Shown here in pieces: positions 16,870 through 25,546 of a stretch of DNA of 64,000 nucleotides. The stretch's first letter is position 1, and each line of letters starts with the position of its first letter. The stretch lies in the NCBI GenBank assembly GCA_017938925.1, contig JAGBAO010000004.1, forward strand, positions 1 through 64,000. Reading direction: 5' to 3'. The notes beneath the pieces were generated by a model that saw nothing but the letters and a program-made list of their open reading frames with translations, did not search any database and was not told where the DNA came from. The position numbers were made by a program, and so were the translations under genes. Origin of the DNA: Bacteroidales bacterium (lineage in GTDB: Bacteria > Bacteroidota > Bacteroidia > Bacteroidales > UBA932).

Positions 16870-19461
16870 TCAGAACTGCTGTCCGATCACGAAATGGAAC
16901 TGGCTTCCGCCATATCCGTCATGATTGTCAAATCCATATCCCCAGTCGACTCCAAGCAATCCGATCATCGGGAGGAAGACCCTGACGCCGACTCCGGCTG
17001 ACCTTCTGATCTGGAAAGGATTGAAATCCCTGATATCCGACCAGCAGTTACCTCCTTCGAGGAAGAGCAGGGCATATATCGTTGACTGCGGCTGCAGGAT
17101 GACCGGATATCTCAACTCCACCGTAAACTTGTCGTATACGTTACCGGCATAATAGTTTCCTGTCGAATTGTATGAAGACTCCGCAGTCGGGGTCAGCATA
17201 TAGTTTTCATAACCACGCAGCGCAATGATTTCCGATCCGTATGTATCATATCCTGACATACCGTCTCCACCCACGCGGAAGCCCTCAAACGGAGAGTAAC
17301 CCCAATTGCGGTTGTAATATCCAAGATATCCGAACTGAGCACGTGCCATGAGCACAAGGTCGCCTACGAGTTTTGCGAACACCGATCCCTTGAACGACCA
17401 CTTGTGATACTCGATCCACTTGTATCTGTTCTGGGAAGTCTGCATATCGTAGTTGATATCCTTCCAGTTGCTCACGCGGACAGGATTGCCATCAGCATCA
17501 AGTCTTCCGTAATCCTTCTTTCTCATAAGGGAGTATGGCGGAGTCAGCTGCAGCGAGAAGCTGAAATCAGAACCCTGACGCGGATAGATCTGCTGGTCTG
17601 TCGAAGTTCTTGAAAGACTCAGAGTGTAGCTAAGGTTGTGGGAGATTCCCGTGTTGAACAGGAAGTTGTACTGCCAGTCCTGAAGCTTGTATGTCTGCCA
17701 GCTGAGCTGATTGTACAGTACGAAATAGTTGTCCGGCCATTTCAGACGCTTTCCTATTCCCGCCGCAAATCCGTAGACCTCCATATACTGGTCGTTGTTC
17801 AGGATGTTGAAGTAGAGGTTGGACATTGTCTGTCTCGTATAGTAAAGCGACATGTTGAGCGATGTCGGCTTCTTTCCGAAGAGCCAAGGCTCTGAGAAGC
17901 TTGCAGAAAGGCTTGTGTAATACGTTCCGTTGGTCTGGAAGCGGATCGAAAGGTTCTGGGCATCTCCAAGCGGAACCGGACGCCATGCTGTCTTGTCAAA
18001 GAACCTCCTTGTCGAGAAGTTGTTGAAACTTACTCCGACTGTGGCCACGAATGTGTTTCCACCCCATCCTCCGGAAAGTTCAAGCTGGCTTGAAGGCTTC
18101 TCCGTCACGTTGTACACGAGATCGACAGTATTGTTCAGTTGGTTAGGGATTATCGAATATCCTGTCGCAGGGTCCGCGATAGCCTCCGGGTCGAACTGTC
18201 CCATCGAAGCGATCTCTCGGATCGAACGCTCGAAATCAGACTGACTGAAAAGATATCCCGGACGGGTGAAGATCTGACGGCGTATCACCCTTTCATTTGT
18301 AAGATCATTACCGTTGATCACGATATTGTTCAATGTTGCAGGCTTTCCCTCCACAACGCGCATCTCAACATCCACGGAGTCTCCTTCAATATTGAGTTCG
18401 ACAGGCTGGAGATTGAAGAAAAGGTATCCGTTGTCACGATAAAGCTTCGAAACATCATACTCGTTCTGCTTTCCGCCACCGAACAGACGCTTTTCCATGG
18501 TCACCACATCATAAACGTCACCCTTCTTGATCATGAGAATGTCATTGAGGGTCTCGGAGCTGTATACGGAGTTACCTGTCCAGGTTATATCCCTGAAATA
18601 GTATTTCTTGCCTTCGTCAATCTCGAAATCGATCTGAAGACGTCCCGGCTCCACATAATACATCGTATCCTTTACGATTCTCGCATCCCTGTATCCGGCC
18701 TCGTTGAAGACACTGAGCATGGCCCTCTTGTCGTTGCCGTACTCCTTCTCGTTGAACTTCTTGGAACTGAAGAAGTTCTGGAAACGCGCATCCCTTGTCT
18801 TCTTCATCGAACGCACCAGCTTGCTTTCCTTCACATGATCAGCGCCCTTGAATGTTATCGTCTTGATCTTGACCTTCTGTCCCCTGTCCACTGCAAACTG
18901 CACTCGGATGGCACTTCGGATGACGGAATCCCTCTTGGTATTGACATCGACCTCCACATTATGGAAACCCTTCTCCTTGTAGTATCTCTTGATGATGTCA
19001 GTAGCGGTCTTTGCCACATACTCGGAGAACTCTCCTCCCCTCCTGAGATTCAGACGCTCGAGAAGTTCCTTCTGTTCTCCGCTCTTCACACCGCTGAACG
19101 TCCACCTGGAAACACGAGGCCTCTCGATGATGGCCACTTTCAGGAAAGCGGTATCTCTGGAAGCTGACAGAGAGTCTATCGCCAGCTCGACATCCTCGAA
19201 ATACTTCTGCATCCAGAGCCTGTTAACGATGGAGGTCATCTCCTCCGAAGGAACGGTTATCTCCATTCCTTCCTGCAGACCGGTGATCTGTCTGATCTGA
19301 TCTGGAGAAAAATAATTTGTTCCCTCGATCCTTACGCCGCCTACGATGTATTTCTTAGGATTGTTATAGTCCACCTCTACGCCGGAACCCGCACTCTGAG
19401 CCCATGTGGGGAGCGCAAGCAAAGCCAGAAGCAGACCAAAGACTATATGACGAACTCTCAT
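16870..19461 (-). CDS. bamA: outer-membrane protein assembly factor BamA
   Basis: This is the central subunit of the machine that inserts beta-barrel proteins. In 863 residues it has a signal peptide (VFGLLLALLALPTWAQ) and five POTRA domains (about 40-460, e.g. VGGVRIEGTNYFSPDQIRQ, IKTITFKGADHVKESKLVRSM, VINGNDLTNERVIRRQ). A C-terminal 16-strand barrel contains FRVGGDGMSGYDTYGSE and ALRGYENY, near the conserved VRGF/Y loop-6 motif (here LRGY). It ends in aromatic FVIGQQF. The start at MRVRHIVFG (19461) fits the signal peptide. uppS lies upstream and skp downstream. Confidence 0.97.
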   Translation of the reverse strand: MRVRHIVFGLLLALLALPTWAQSAGSGVEVDYNNPKKYIVGGVRIEGTNYFSPDQIRQITGLQEGMEITVPSEEMTSIVNRLWMQKYFEDVELAIDSLSASRDTAFLKVAIIERPRVSRWTFSGVKSGEQKELLERLNLRRGGEFSEYVAKTATDIIKRYYKEKGFHNVEVDVNTKRDSVIRSAIRVQFAVDRGQKVKIKTITFKGADHVKESKLVRSMKKTRDARFQNFFSSKKFNEKEYGNDKRAMLSVFNEAGYRDARIVKDTMYYVEPGRLQIDFEIDEGKKYYFRDITWTGNSVYSSETLNDILMIKKGDVYDVVTMEKRLFGGGKQNEYDVSKLYRDNGYLFFNLQPVELNIEGDSVDVEMRVVEGKPATLNNIVINGNDLTNERVIRRQIFTRPGYLFSQSDFERSIREIASMGQFDPEAIADPATGYSIIPNQLNNTVDLVYNVTEKPSSQLELSGGWGGNTFVATVGVSFNNFSTRRFFDKTAWRPVPLGDAQNLSIRFQTNGTYYTSLSASFSEPWLFGKKPTSLNMSLYYTRQTMSNLYFNILNNDQYMEVYGFAAGIGKRLKWPDNYFVLYNQLSWQTYKLQDWQYNFLFNTGISHNLSYTLSLSRTSTDQQIYPRQGSDFSFSLQLTPPYSLMRKKDYGRLDADGNPVRVSNWKDINYDMQTSQNRYKWIEYHKWSFKGSVFAKLVGDLVLMARAQFGYLGYYNRNWGYSPFEGFRVGGDGMSGYDTYGSEIIALRGYENYMLTPTAESSYNSTGNYYAGNVYDKFTVELRYPVILQPQSTIYALLFLEGGNCWSDIRDFNPFQIRRSAGVGVRVFLPMIGLLGVDWGYGFDNHDGYGGSQFHFVIGQQF

Positions 19462-19498
19462 CTCTACCTTCTTAAAACAAAACTGCAAATATAAGCAA

Positions 19499-20227
19499 TT
19501 ATTTTACTTTTCCATATCGTCTGTCGCGTTTAGCATACTCCGCCAAGGCATCGTTGAACTCTTTCTCACGGAAATCAGGCCACAGCGTGTCCACAAAAAG
19601 GAACTCCGAGTAGGCGCCCTGCCAAAGGAGGTAGTTGCTGAGTCTGTTTTCTCCGGAAGTCCTGACGATAAGGTCCGGGTCAGGTATTCCCGCTGTAACG
19701 AGATACTTGTCGAAGCCGCTCACGCCCATATCCAGAATTTCCTGCTTCCTCTCTGGATTTTCCTCCATTTCGAGAGCCATCTTCTTGGCAGCCTGAAGGA
19801 TATCCCATTTTCCGCTGTAACTTATGAATATTATGAAGGTGAGCCTGTCATTATGGGCGGTACGCTCCATGCACGAGTCGATTATGGCGTTCAGTTCATC
19901 ACCCAGACGTGCCCTGTTGCCAAGAACTACAAAGCGGACACCTTCCTCGCACATTCCGTCTATATATGCTGCCATCGCTTTGACCATCAGCCCCATAAGG
20001 GAGACGACCTCCGCTTCCGGACGGTTCCAGTTCTCCTCCGAGAATGCAAATATGGACAGATACTTCACTCCTGCTTTTGCAGCTGCCTGAACGCATGCAT
20101 GCACGCTTTCCACTCCCTCAAAGTGCCCTTGAACCCTTTCCTTTCCTCTTTCCTTAGCCCAACGGCCGTTTCCATCCATGATCAGCGACACATGGGCAGG
20201 AACTTTACTGATAGTTTCTGTTGTCAT
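19499..20227 (-). CDS. uppS: undecaprenyl diphosphate synthase (isoprenyl transferase)
   Basis: This cis-prenyltransferase makes the C55 lipid carrier used by MraY and MurG. The 242-residue protein has MDGNGRWAKERG (about 17-28, catalytic Asp), FAFSEENWNRP, the Arg/Glu motif DPDLIVRTSGENRLSN, and FVDTLWPDF. It is six bases after nadK and 37 before bamA, a common Bacteroidota order. Confidence 0.97.
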   Translation of the reverse strand: MTTETISKVPAHVSLIMDGNGRWAKERGKERVQGHFEGVESVHACVQAAAKAGVKYLSIFAFSEENWNRPEAEVVSLMGLMVKAMAAYIDGMCEEGVRFVVLGNRARLGDELNAIIDSCMERTAHNDRLTFIIFISYSGKWDILQAAKKMALEMEENPERKQEILDMGVSGFDKYLVTAGIPDPDLIVRTSGENRLSNYLLWQGAYSEFLFVDTLWPDFREKEFNDALAEYAKRDRRYGKVK

Positions 20228-20232
20228 ATGAT

Positions 20233-21051
20233 TTATCTAACGTTTCTGACATCCTCGCCCCAGAACAGTTTCTCTGTGAGGGCATTAATGAAATTGGACC
20301 TGTTAAGCCGGACACGCTTAAGCGAAAACTGTGCCACGGAAACCTCCACCACGATGTTTTCCGCCACATCTACCGCCCTGTTGTCTGCTGTCAAGGTGAA
20401 GCTGCCGTCCCTGGAATGCATCCTGAGAGTCAGCACCGATGTGTCCGGAACCACCAGAGGACGGATATTGAGATTATGTGGCGCTATCGGCGATATGATC
20501 AGCACCCTGGACTCAGGCAGGACGATAGGTCCACCTACACTCAGAGAATATGCAGTGGAGCCTGAGCTCGTCGATACCACAAGGCCGTCAGCCCAATAAG
20601 TCGGCAGTCTGACGCCATCCAGATCGACATCCACACCCAGCATGGCAGACCCGTTCCTATGCACAGTGATTTCATTCAAGGCATAATCCCACATCGAAAC
20701 CGACGCCACCTCAGGGGACACCTCCGCCCTCAGCATCGCTCTGTTCTCTATGGTATATTCTCCGGAAAGAAGAGCTTCCGCCACATCCTCAGGGCGGTTC
20801 TCAGAAAGAAAGCCGACCCTTCCCAGGTTCACCCCGACCACTGGTATCCCACTGTCTATCACCAGTTTGGACGAATAAAGAAAGGTTCCGTCACCACCCA
20901 CGCTCAGCAGCATATCCGTATTCCTGTCCGGGCACTCCCCTCCCTTCAGCTCATACAGATCATGTCCGCCTGCGGCAAGCGAACGGACCATGTCGGCAAT
21001 CCTCCTGCCGGAGTCGTCGCTTTCCTTGCCAATGTATATCGCCAATCTCAT
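20233..21051 (-). CDS. nadK: NAD kinase
   Basis: It phosphorylates NAD to NADP. The 272-residue product has the diagnostic VGGDGTFL (GGDGT at 52-56), ALNEITVHR (the NE motif) and the glycine-rich STSSGSTAYSLSVGGPI. The length fits the family. It is first in a nadK-uppS-bamA-skp transcript and divergent from pdxJ across 119 bases. Confidence 0.96.
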   Translation of the reverse strand: MRLAIYIGKESDDSGRRIADMVRSLAAGGHDLYELKGGECPDRNTDMLLSVGGDGTFLYSSKLVIDSGIPVVGVNLGRVGFLSENRPEDVAEALLSGEYTIENRAMLRAEVSPEVASVSMWDYALNEITVHRNGSAMLGVDVDLDGVRLPTYWADGLVVSTSSGSTAYSLSVGGPIVLPESRVLIISPIAPHNLNIRPLVVPDTSVLTLRMHSRDGSFTLTADNRAVDVAENIVVEVSVAQFSLKRVRLNRSNFINALTEKLFWGEDVRNVR

Positions 21052-21087
21052 ACGATTTCTGTCTTATACCCTATATCCAGTTAAAAC

Positions 21088-21153
21088 AACCTTCAAAAAT
21101 AGCACATAATTTACAAACTTTGAAGTTTATTCCGTATTTTTGTATTTTGTAAC
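21088..21153. promoter_or_regulatory. divergent nadK/pdxJ promoter region
   Basis: On the plus strand CTTTG (about 21118) precedes TATTTTTG and TATTTTGTA elements suited to pdxJ. On the minus strand TTTG and TATTTTTG face nadK, though their spacing (about 13) is shorter than usual. Both starts must lie here, but the exact elements are uncertain. Confidence 0.4.
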
Positions 21154-21170
21154 TCATAAGTAGACTGAAA

Positions 21171-21890
21171 ATGACAAGGCTAAGTGTCAACATCAACAAG
21201 ATAGCCACCATCAGGAATGCCCGCGGCGGAAACATGCCGGATGTGGCAAAGGCTGCAATCGACTGCGAATCATTTGGAGCAGAAGGCATAACAGTGCATC
21301 CCCGTCCGGACGAGAGACATATCCGCTACTCCGACGTCAGGCAGATCAGGCCTACAGTCAAGACCGAATTCAACATTGAAGGCAACCCCATTCCTTCATT
21401 CATCGACCTTGTGATGGAGGTGGTTCCCGACCAGGTGACACTTGTTCCTGACGCAGAGGATGCGATAACCTCGAATGCAGGATGGGACGCAGTCAGGCAC
21501 CGCGGTTTTCTCACTGAGGTTTGTGCGGAATTCAAGAGCAAAGGAATCCGCACGTCGATCTTCATTGATCCCAAGCCGGAGATGGCGGAAGCGGCGGCAC
21601 TGTGCGGATGCGACAGGGTGGAGCTTTACACTGAATCATATGCATCGATGTTCCCTCAGGACAGGGCAAGGGCCATTGAGCCGTTTCTCAAGACTGCGGA
21701 GGCTGTGCGCGACTGCGGCCTTGGACTGAATGCAGGCCATGATCTTAATCTGGACAATCTTGAATATTTCATCAGGACAATTCCATGGACTGACGAAGTT
21801 TCCATCGGACATGCCATAATATGCGACGCCTTGTACATGGGGCTGGAGGAAACAATAAAGGCGTATCTGTCGAAAGTCAGAATTTTTTGA
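21171..21890 (+). CDS. pdxJ: pyridoxine 5'-phosphate synthase
   Basis: It condenses 3-amino-2-oxopropyl phosphate with deoxyxylulose 5-phosphate, the last ring-forming step of DXP-dependent vitamin B6 synthesis. The 239-residue TIM barrel shows LSVNINKIATIRNARGG, EGITVHPRPDERHI, FNIEGNP, QVTLVPDAEDAITSNAGWD, RVELYTESYA and LNAGHDLNLDNL, all typical. It stands alone on the plus strand, divergent from nadK. Confidence 0.97.
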   Translation: MTRLSVNINKIATIRNARGGNMPDVAKAAIDCESFGAEGITVHPRPDERHIRYSDVRQIRPTVKTEFNIEGNPIPSFIDLVMEVVPDQVTLVPDAEDAITSNAGWDAVRHRGFLTEVCAEFKSKGIRTSIFIDPKPEMAEAAALCGCDRVELYTESYASMFPQDRARAIEPFLKTAEAVRDCGLGLNAGHDLNLDNLEYFIRTIPWTDEVSIGHAIICDALYMGLEETIKAYLSKVRIF

Positions 21891-21891
21891 T

Positions 21892-21899
21892 TACCTTTG
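21892..21899 (+). promoter_or_regulatory. -7 element upstream of the second skp-like gene
   Basis: TACCTTTG, followed by TAG, begins just after the pdxJ stop codon and 51 bases before the ATG at 21950. No clean -33 TTTG is seen inside the end of pdxJ. Confidence 0.55.
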
Positions 21900-21949
21900 T
21901 AGTTTGTACGCTTTAAAGAAATTTGAACATTAAAACAAGATAAATCAAA

Positions 21950-22561
21950 ATGAAGAACACATCACTTATCCTCAGCGTCATTTCCCTTGTCGCTGTTGTA
22001 GTATTCGGAGTACTCTCACTCACTGGAAAGAACGCAGCCAAGACTGAAACGGTCGAAGGAGAAGCTGTTGAAGCTCAGGCATGCAAGGGAGATATCGTCT
22101 ATGTCGATCTCGACAGGATCCTTATGGAATATGACATGGCGAACGATCTCAGGTCAGTTGTGGAGACCAAGGTGCAGAACATTCAGGCAGAGGTGACCAG
22201 AAGAGGCAAGAAGCTTGAAAATGACGTAAAGACTTTCCAGGAGAAGATCGACAAGGGCCTGATGACACGCTCGGTGGCTGAGGCACAGGGACAGAAGCTC
22301 CAGCAGCAGGAAGCCGAATTCAACAACTACGCAGCGCAGAAGCAACAGGAGATCAACGAGGAGCAGGTCGTGATGATGAACCAGCTCGGTGATGCCATCC
22401 AGACATTCCTCAACAAGTACAACGAGGAGATGCAGTATGCAATGATACTCACCAATTCAGGCGGAGCTCCTGTAATCACTGCCGATCCGGCTCTCGACAT
22501 CACTGAAGCCGTTCTTGCAGGATTGAACGAGGAGTACATCAAGACAAAGAACGAGAAATAA
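21950..22561 (+). CDS. Skp/OmpH-family protein, membrane-anchored
   Basis: The 203-residue protein has an N-terminal hydrophobic helix (LILSVISLVAVVVFGVLSL) without an obvious cleavage site. The Skp head strand IVYVDLDRILMEYDMAND and a Gln/Glu-rich coiled coil (about 70-150) follow, then QYAMILTNSGGAPVITADPALDITEAVL, a Skp-type tail. It probably works as a periplasmic chaperone tethered to the inner membrane, distinct from the soluble Skp at 16269. The gene is separate from the bam locus and 15 bases from the glycosyltransferase gene. Confidence 0.8.
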   Translation: MKNTSLILSVISLVAVVVFGVLSLTGKNAAKTETVEGEAVEAQACKGDIVYVDLDRILMEYDMANDLRSVVETKVQNIQAEVTRRGKKLENDVKTFQEKIDKGLMTRSVAEAQGQKLQQQEAEFNNYAAQKQQEINEEQVVMMNQLGDAIQTFLNKYNEEMQYAMILTNSGGAPVITADPALDITEAVLAGLNEEYIKTKNEK

Positions 22562-22576
22562 TCAAGGAGTATCCGA

Positions 22577-23698
22577 TTGAAGATAGCCATACTGTCCTGT
22601 TTTTACCCTTACAGAGGAGGTATCTCTCAGTTTAACGCATGCCTTTACGGAGAACTGAGCAAAGAGCATATTGTCAAGGCTTTCAATTTCAGCAGGCAAT
22701 ATCCTGAGTTCCTCTTTCCGGGAAAGACACAGTATGTCACAGAAGATGATGAGGCCGTACCGGTGGAGAGCGAATCCCTGCTGGATACGGCCAATCCTTT
22801 TTCATACCTCAGGGCGTACAGGAAAATCAGGGATTGGAAGCCCGATGTCCTGATCGTCAGGTACTGGATGTCATACTTTGCGCCGTCACTGGGCTATATT
22901 ACCAGAAGGATGAGAAAGCACTGCAAGGTGATTTCCATTCTTGACAACGTCACTCCGCACGAGCCTCACTTCTTCGACGCTCCCCTGACCAGATACTTTC
23001 TGGAGGGCAGTTCCGGGTGCGTGACGATGTGCGATGCTGTCACCCGAGACCTCCTGGCCTTGAAACCGGATGCACGACATATCGTCATCCAGCACCCGCT
23101 CTACTCACACTTCGGGGAAAGAAAGGACCGGATTGAAGCTGAAAGGAGACTTGGTCTGGAACATGGGAAAAGAAACATCCTGTTCTTCGGACTGATCCGG
23201 GAATATAAAGGTCTTGACATCCTGCTGGAAGCATTCCGTATGCTGCCGGATGACTATCAGCTCATCATAGCCGGAGAGCCGTACGGTTCTTTTGACAAAT
23301 ATCAGAAGATCATCGACACTCTCCCTGGCAAGGACAGGATAGTGATGGACCTCAAATATATAAGGGACTCTGAGGTCACGAACTATTTCTCCGCGGCAGA
23401 TGTCGCAGTCCTCCCGTACAGGAGCGCCACACAAAGCGGAATAAGTTCGGTTTCGTACCATTTCGAGGTACCGATGATCGTTACAGATGTCGGAGGGCTC
23501 AAGGAGACCATCGGAGACAGAGGCACAGGCCTGGTGGCACCGGAATGCACGCCTGAGGCCATATACGAAGAAATCATAAGATATTTCAGCAGTCAGCAGG
23601 TGCGTGAAGACTGCGTCAGAAACATCATAGAAGAAAAGGAAAGGCTCTCATGGAGCACATTTGCCCGAAAGATCACGGAATTTTCGGAGCAAGTATAA
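22577..23698 (+). CDS. GT4-type glycosyltransferase, TTG start
   Basis: The 373-residue protein has the GT-B fold: N-terminal IAILSCFYPYRGGISQFN, linker near 185, and C-terminal NILFFGLIREYKGLDILLEAF, LIIAGEPYG and DVAVLPYRSATQSGISSVSYHFEVPMI, where the nucleotide-sugar-binding ExxG-like region would lie. The start codon is TTG at 22577, with AAGGAG eight bases upstream. Probable role is transfer of a sugar to an envelope glycan; donor and acceptor are unknown. It lies in a run with the skp-like and LysM genes. Confidence 0.82.
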   Translation: MKIAILSCFYPYRGGISQFNACLYGELSKEHIVKAFNFSRQYPEFLFPGKTQYVTEDDEAVPVESESLLDTANPFSYLRAYRKIRDWKPDVLIVRYWMSYFAPSLGYITRRMRKHCKVISILDNVTPHEPHFFDAPLTRYFLEGSSGCVTMCDAVTRDLLALKPDARHIVIQHPLYSHFGERKDRIEAERRLGLEHGKRNILFFGLIREYKGLDILLEAFRMLPDDYQLIIAGEPYGSFDKYQKIIDTLPGKDRIVMDLKYIRDSEVTNYFSAADVAVLPYRSATQSGISSVSYHFEVPMIVTDVGGLKETIGDRGTGLVAPECTPEAIYEEIIRYFSSQQVREDCVRNIIEEKERLSWSTFARKITEFSEQV

Positions 23699-23710
23699 CA
23701 AAGAGACAAT

Positions 23711-25546
23711 ATGAGAATAAGATTTAGTGCATCAGTCTGCAGGATAATTCTTGCTGCATCGCTTCTGTCGGCAGGGGCCGCCATATGCGGGGCGCAGGAA
23801 TACAACAACACTCCTGTCACCGTATCCAAGGAAAAGGTAAGGATAGGCGGCAAGGTGTGCTACTCGCATATAGTCATGGAAAGACAGACGCTGTATTCCA
23901 TCAGCAAGGCATATGGAGTCAGCATAGAGGACATCTACCGTTTCAACCCGACATTGAAGGAAACTGGTCTTAAGAAGAACTCCATCATAATAATCCCTTC
24001 CGAAGATGCATTGAAGGACGACAAAGAGATCAGGAAGGCCGGGCAGAGCGACACTCAGCCTGAACAGGAGGCAGTGGCGAAGGAGCCTGCAGCAGGCAAG
24101 GCCCAGCAGGCGGTCATGACAGGAAGGAGCAAATCCGAGCGCAAGGCGGCACTGGATTCCCTCACAAAGGCGACTCCGTCCGAGCAGGCCAAAGGACAGA
24201 CAATTCATGTCAGGAAATGGTATGAAGACCTGGATATGATTGCCCAGATGTATGGAGTCAGCGTCGAAGCCATAATGACAGCGAACAACCTCAGCGGCAG
24301 AAAACTGTCAAACAGACAGCGCCTGATCATTCCCGCAAAGGAAGTTGCAACGGCAGCAAAGCCTGAGGTGCAGGAGGTTGTGACACCGGAAGCGAAGGTT
24401 CAGGAAGACACATTGACTACACCGCAGGGACAGGAGGAAGAGACACCTACCCAGTGGTACCTGTTCCCCAAGAACGAAGTTCACGCAACCGTACTTCTTC
24501 CGCTCACAAATGCCGAGGGCGAGCCAAACAGGAACAACATGGATTTCTACAGCGGCATTCTGCTGGCTGTACGTGATCTGGGCGGAGAAGGAGTGAACAC
24601 CACGCTGAGCGTGTATGACATAGCTGATCCTGATACTCCCGTAACCAAGGAGGATGTGGAAGACAGCGACCTTATCATCGGTCCTGTAACTACCGCGGAC
24701 CTGACACGTCTGTTCCAGACATCATCACATCTGAGCAACGTGATATCCCCTCTGGATCCTCGCGCAGAGAAGCTGGTCCGCGAGCATCCTGGAATAGTAC
24801 AGGTACCCGCGCCTCACAAGTCCCAGTACGAAGATGCCGTGAAATGGATCAGGGAGGACATGGGAGCGGCTGACAAGGTATTCATGGTATATGAGAAAGG
24901 TGCGAGAATAAACGAATCCGTAAGAACCATGAAAGAGGTAATGGATTCGTCCGGACTTGACTACACACCATTCTCCTACAGCATTCTCGAGGGCCGCGAC
25001 GTACTGGAGCCGCTCAAGGGCATCATGACAGCAGAAGGTGCAAACAGGGTGTTCATAGCATCCGAAAGCGAGGCATTCGTCAACGATGTCGTCAGGAATC
25101 TGAACCTGATGCTGCTGGAAAACTTCGAAATCGTGCTATATGCATCTTCAAAGATCAGAAGTTTCGACACTATCGAGGTTGACCACTTCCACAAGACTTC
25201 AATGCATGTCAGTCTTTCATATTACATCGATTATGAAGACCAGGCCGTCAAGGATTTCCTTTTGAAATACAGGGCTCTGTATAATACCGAGCCGACGCAG
25301 TTCGCGTTCCAGGGCTACGACGTTGCACATTACTTCATCAACCTGTGCAACAAATACGGCAAGAGATGGCCGGAAAAGCTGGAAGAATCAGAGAAGGCAA
25401 TGCTGCAGAGTACATTCAAATGTATAAAGCAGGGCACTGGAGGATATGTGAATACTGGAGTCCGTAGAATAATATACGACAAGAACTGGTCAGTGAAACT
25501 GCTGACAGAGGCTAATTCCGAAGAAGGGACTCAGCATTTGCAATAG
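23711..25546 (+). CDS. exported LysM protein with periplasmic-binding-protein-like (PBP1) domain
   Basis: The 611-residue product has a signal peptide (ending CGAQ). Two LysM modules lie at about 50-97 (HIVMERQTLYSISKAYGVSIEDIYRFNP) and 165-208 (DLDMIAQMYGVSVEAIMTANN), joined by an Ala/Glu/Gln-rich linker. A C-terminal type-1 periplasmic-binding fold follows from about 260 (VLLPLTNAEGEPNRNNMDFYSGILLAVRDLG, SDLIIGPVTTADL, FAFQGYDVAHYF). This architecture is common in Bacteroidota and probably binds peptidoglycan at the envelope. The last 35 bases overlap the convergent recN gene. Confidence 0.82.
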   Translation: MRIRFSASVCRIILAASLLSAGAAICGAQEYNNTPVTVSKEKVRIGGKVCYSHIVMERQTLYSISKAYGVSIEDIYRFNPTLKETGLKKNSIIIIPSEDALKDDKEIRKAGQSDTQPEQEAVAKEPAAGKAQQAVMTGRSKSERKAALDSLTKATPSEQAKGQTIHVRKWYEDLDMIAQMYGVSVEAIMTANNLSGRKLSNRQRLIIPAKEVATAAKPEVQEVVTPEAKVQEDTLTTPQGQEEETPTQWYLFPKNEVHATVLLPLTNAEGEPNRNNMDFYSGILLAVRDLGGEGVNTTLSVYDIADPDTPVTKEDVEDSDLIIGPVTTADLTRLFQTSSHLSNVISPLDPRAEKLVREHPGIVQVPAPHKSQYEDAVKWIREDMGAADKVFMVYEKGARINESVRTMKEVMDSSGLDYTPFSYSILEGRDVLEPLKGIMTAEGANRVFIASESEAFVNDVVRNLNLMLLENFEIVLYASSKIRSFDTIEVDHFHKTSMHVSLSYYIDYEDQAVKDFLLKYRALYNTEPTQFAFQGYDVAHYFINLCNKYGKRWPEKLEESEKAMLQSTFKCIKQGTGGYVNTGVRRIIYDKNWSVKLLTEANSEEGTQHLQ

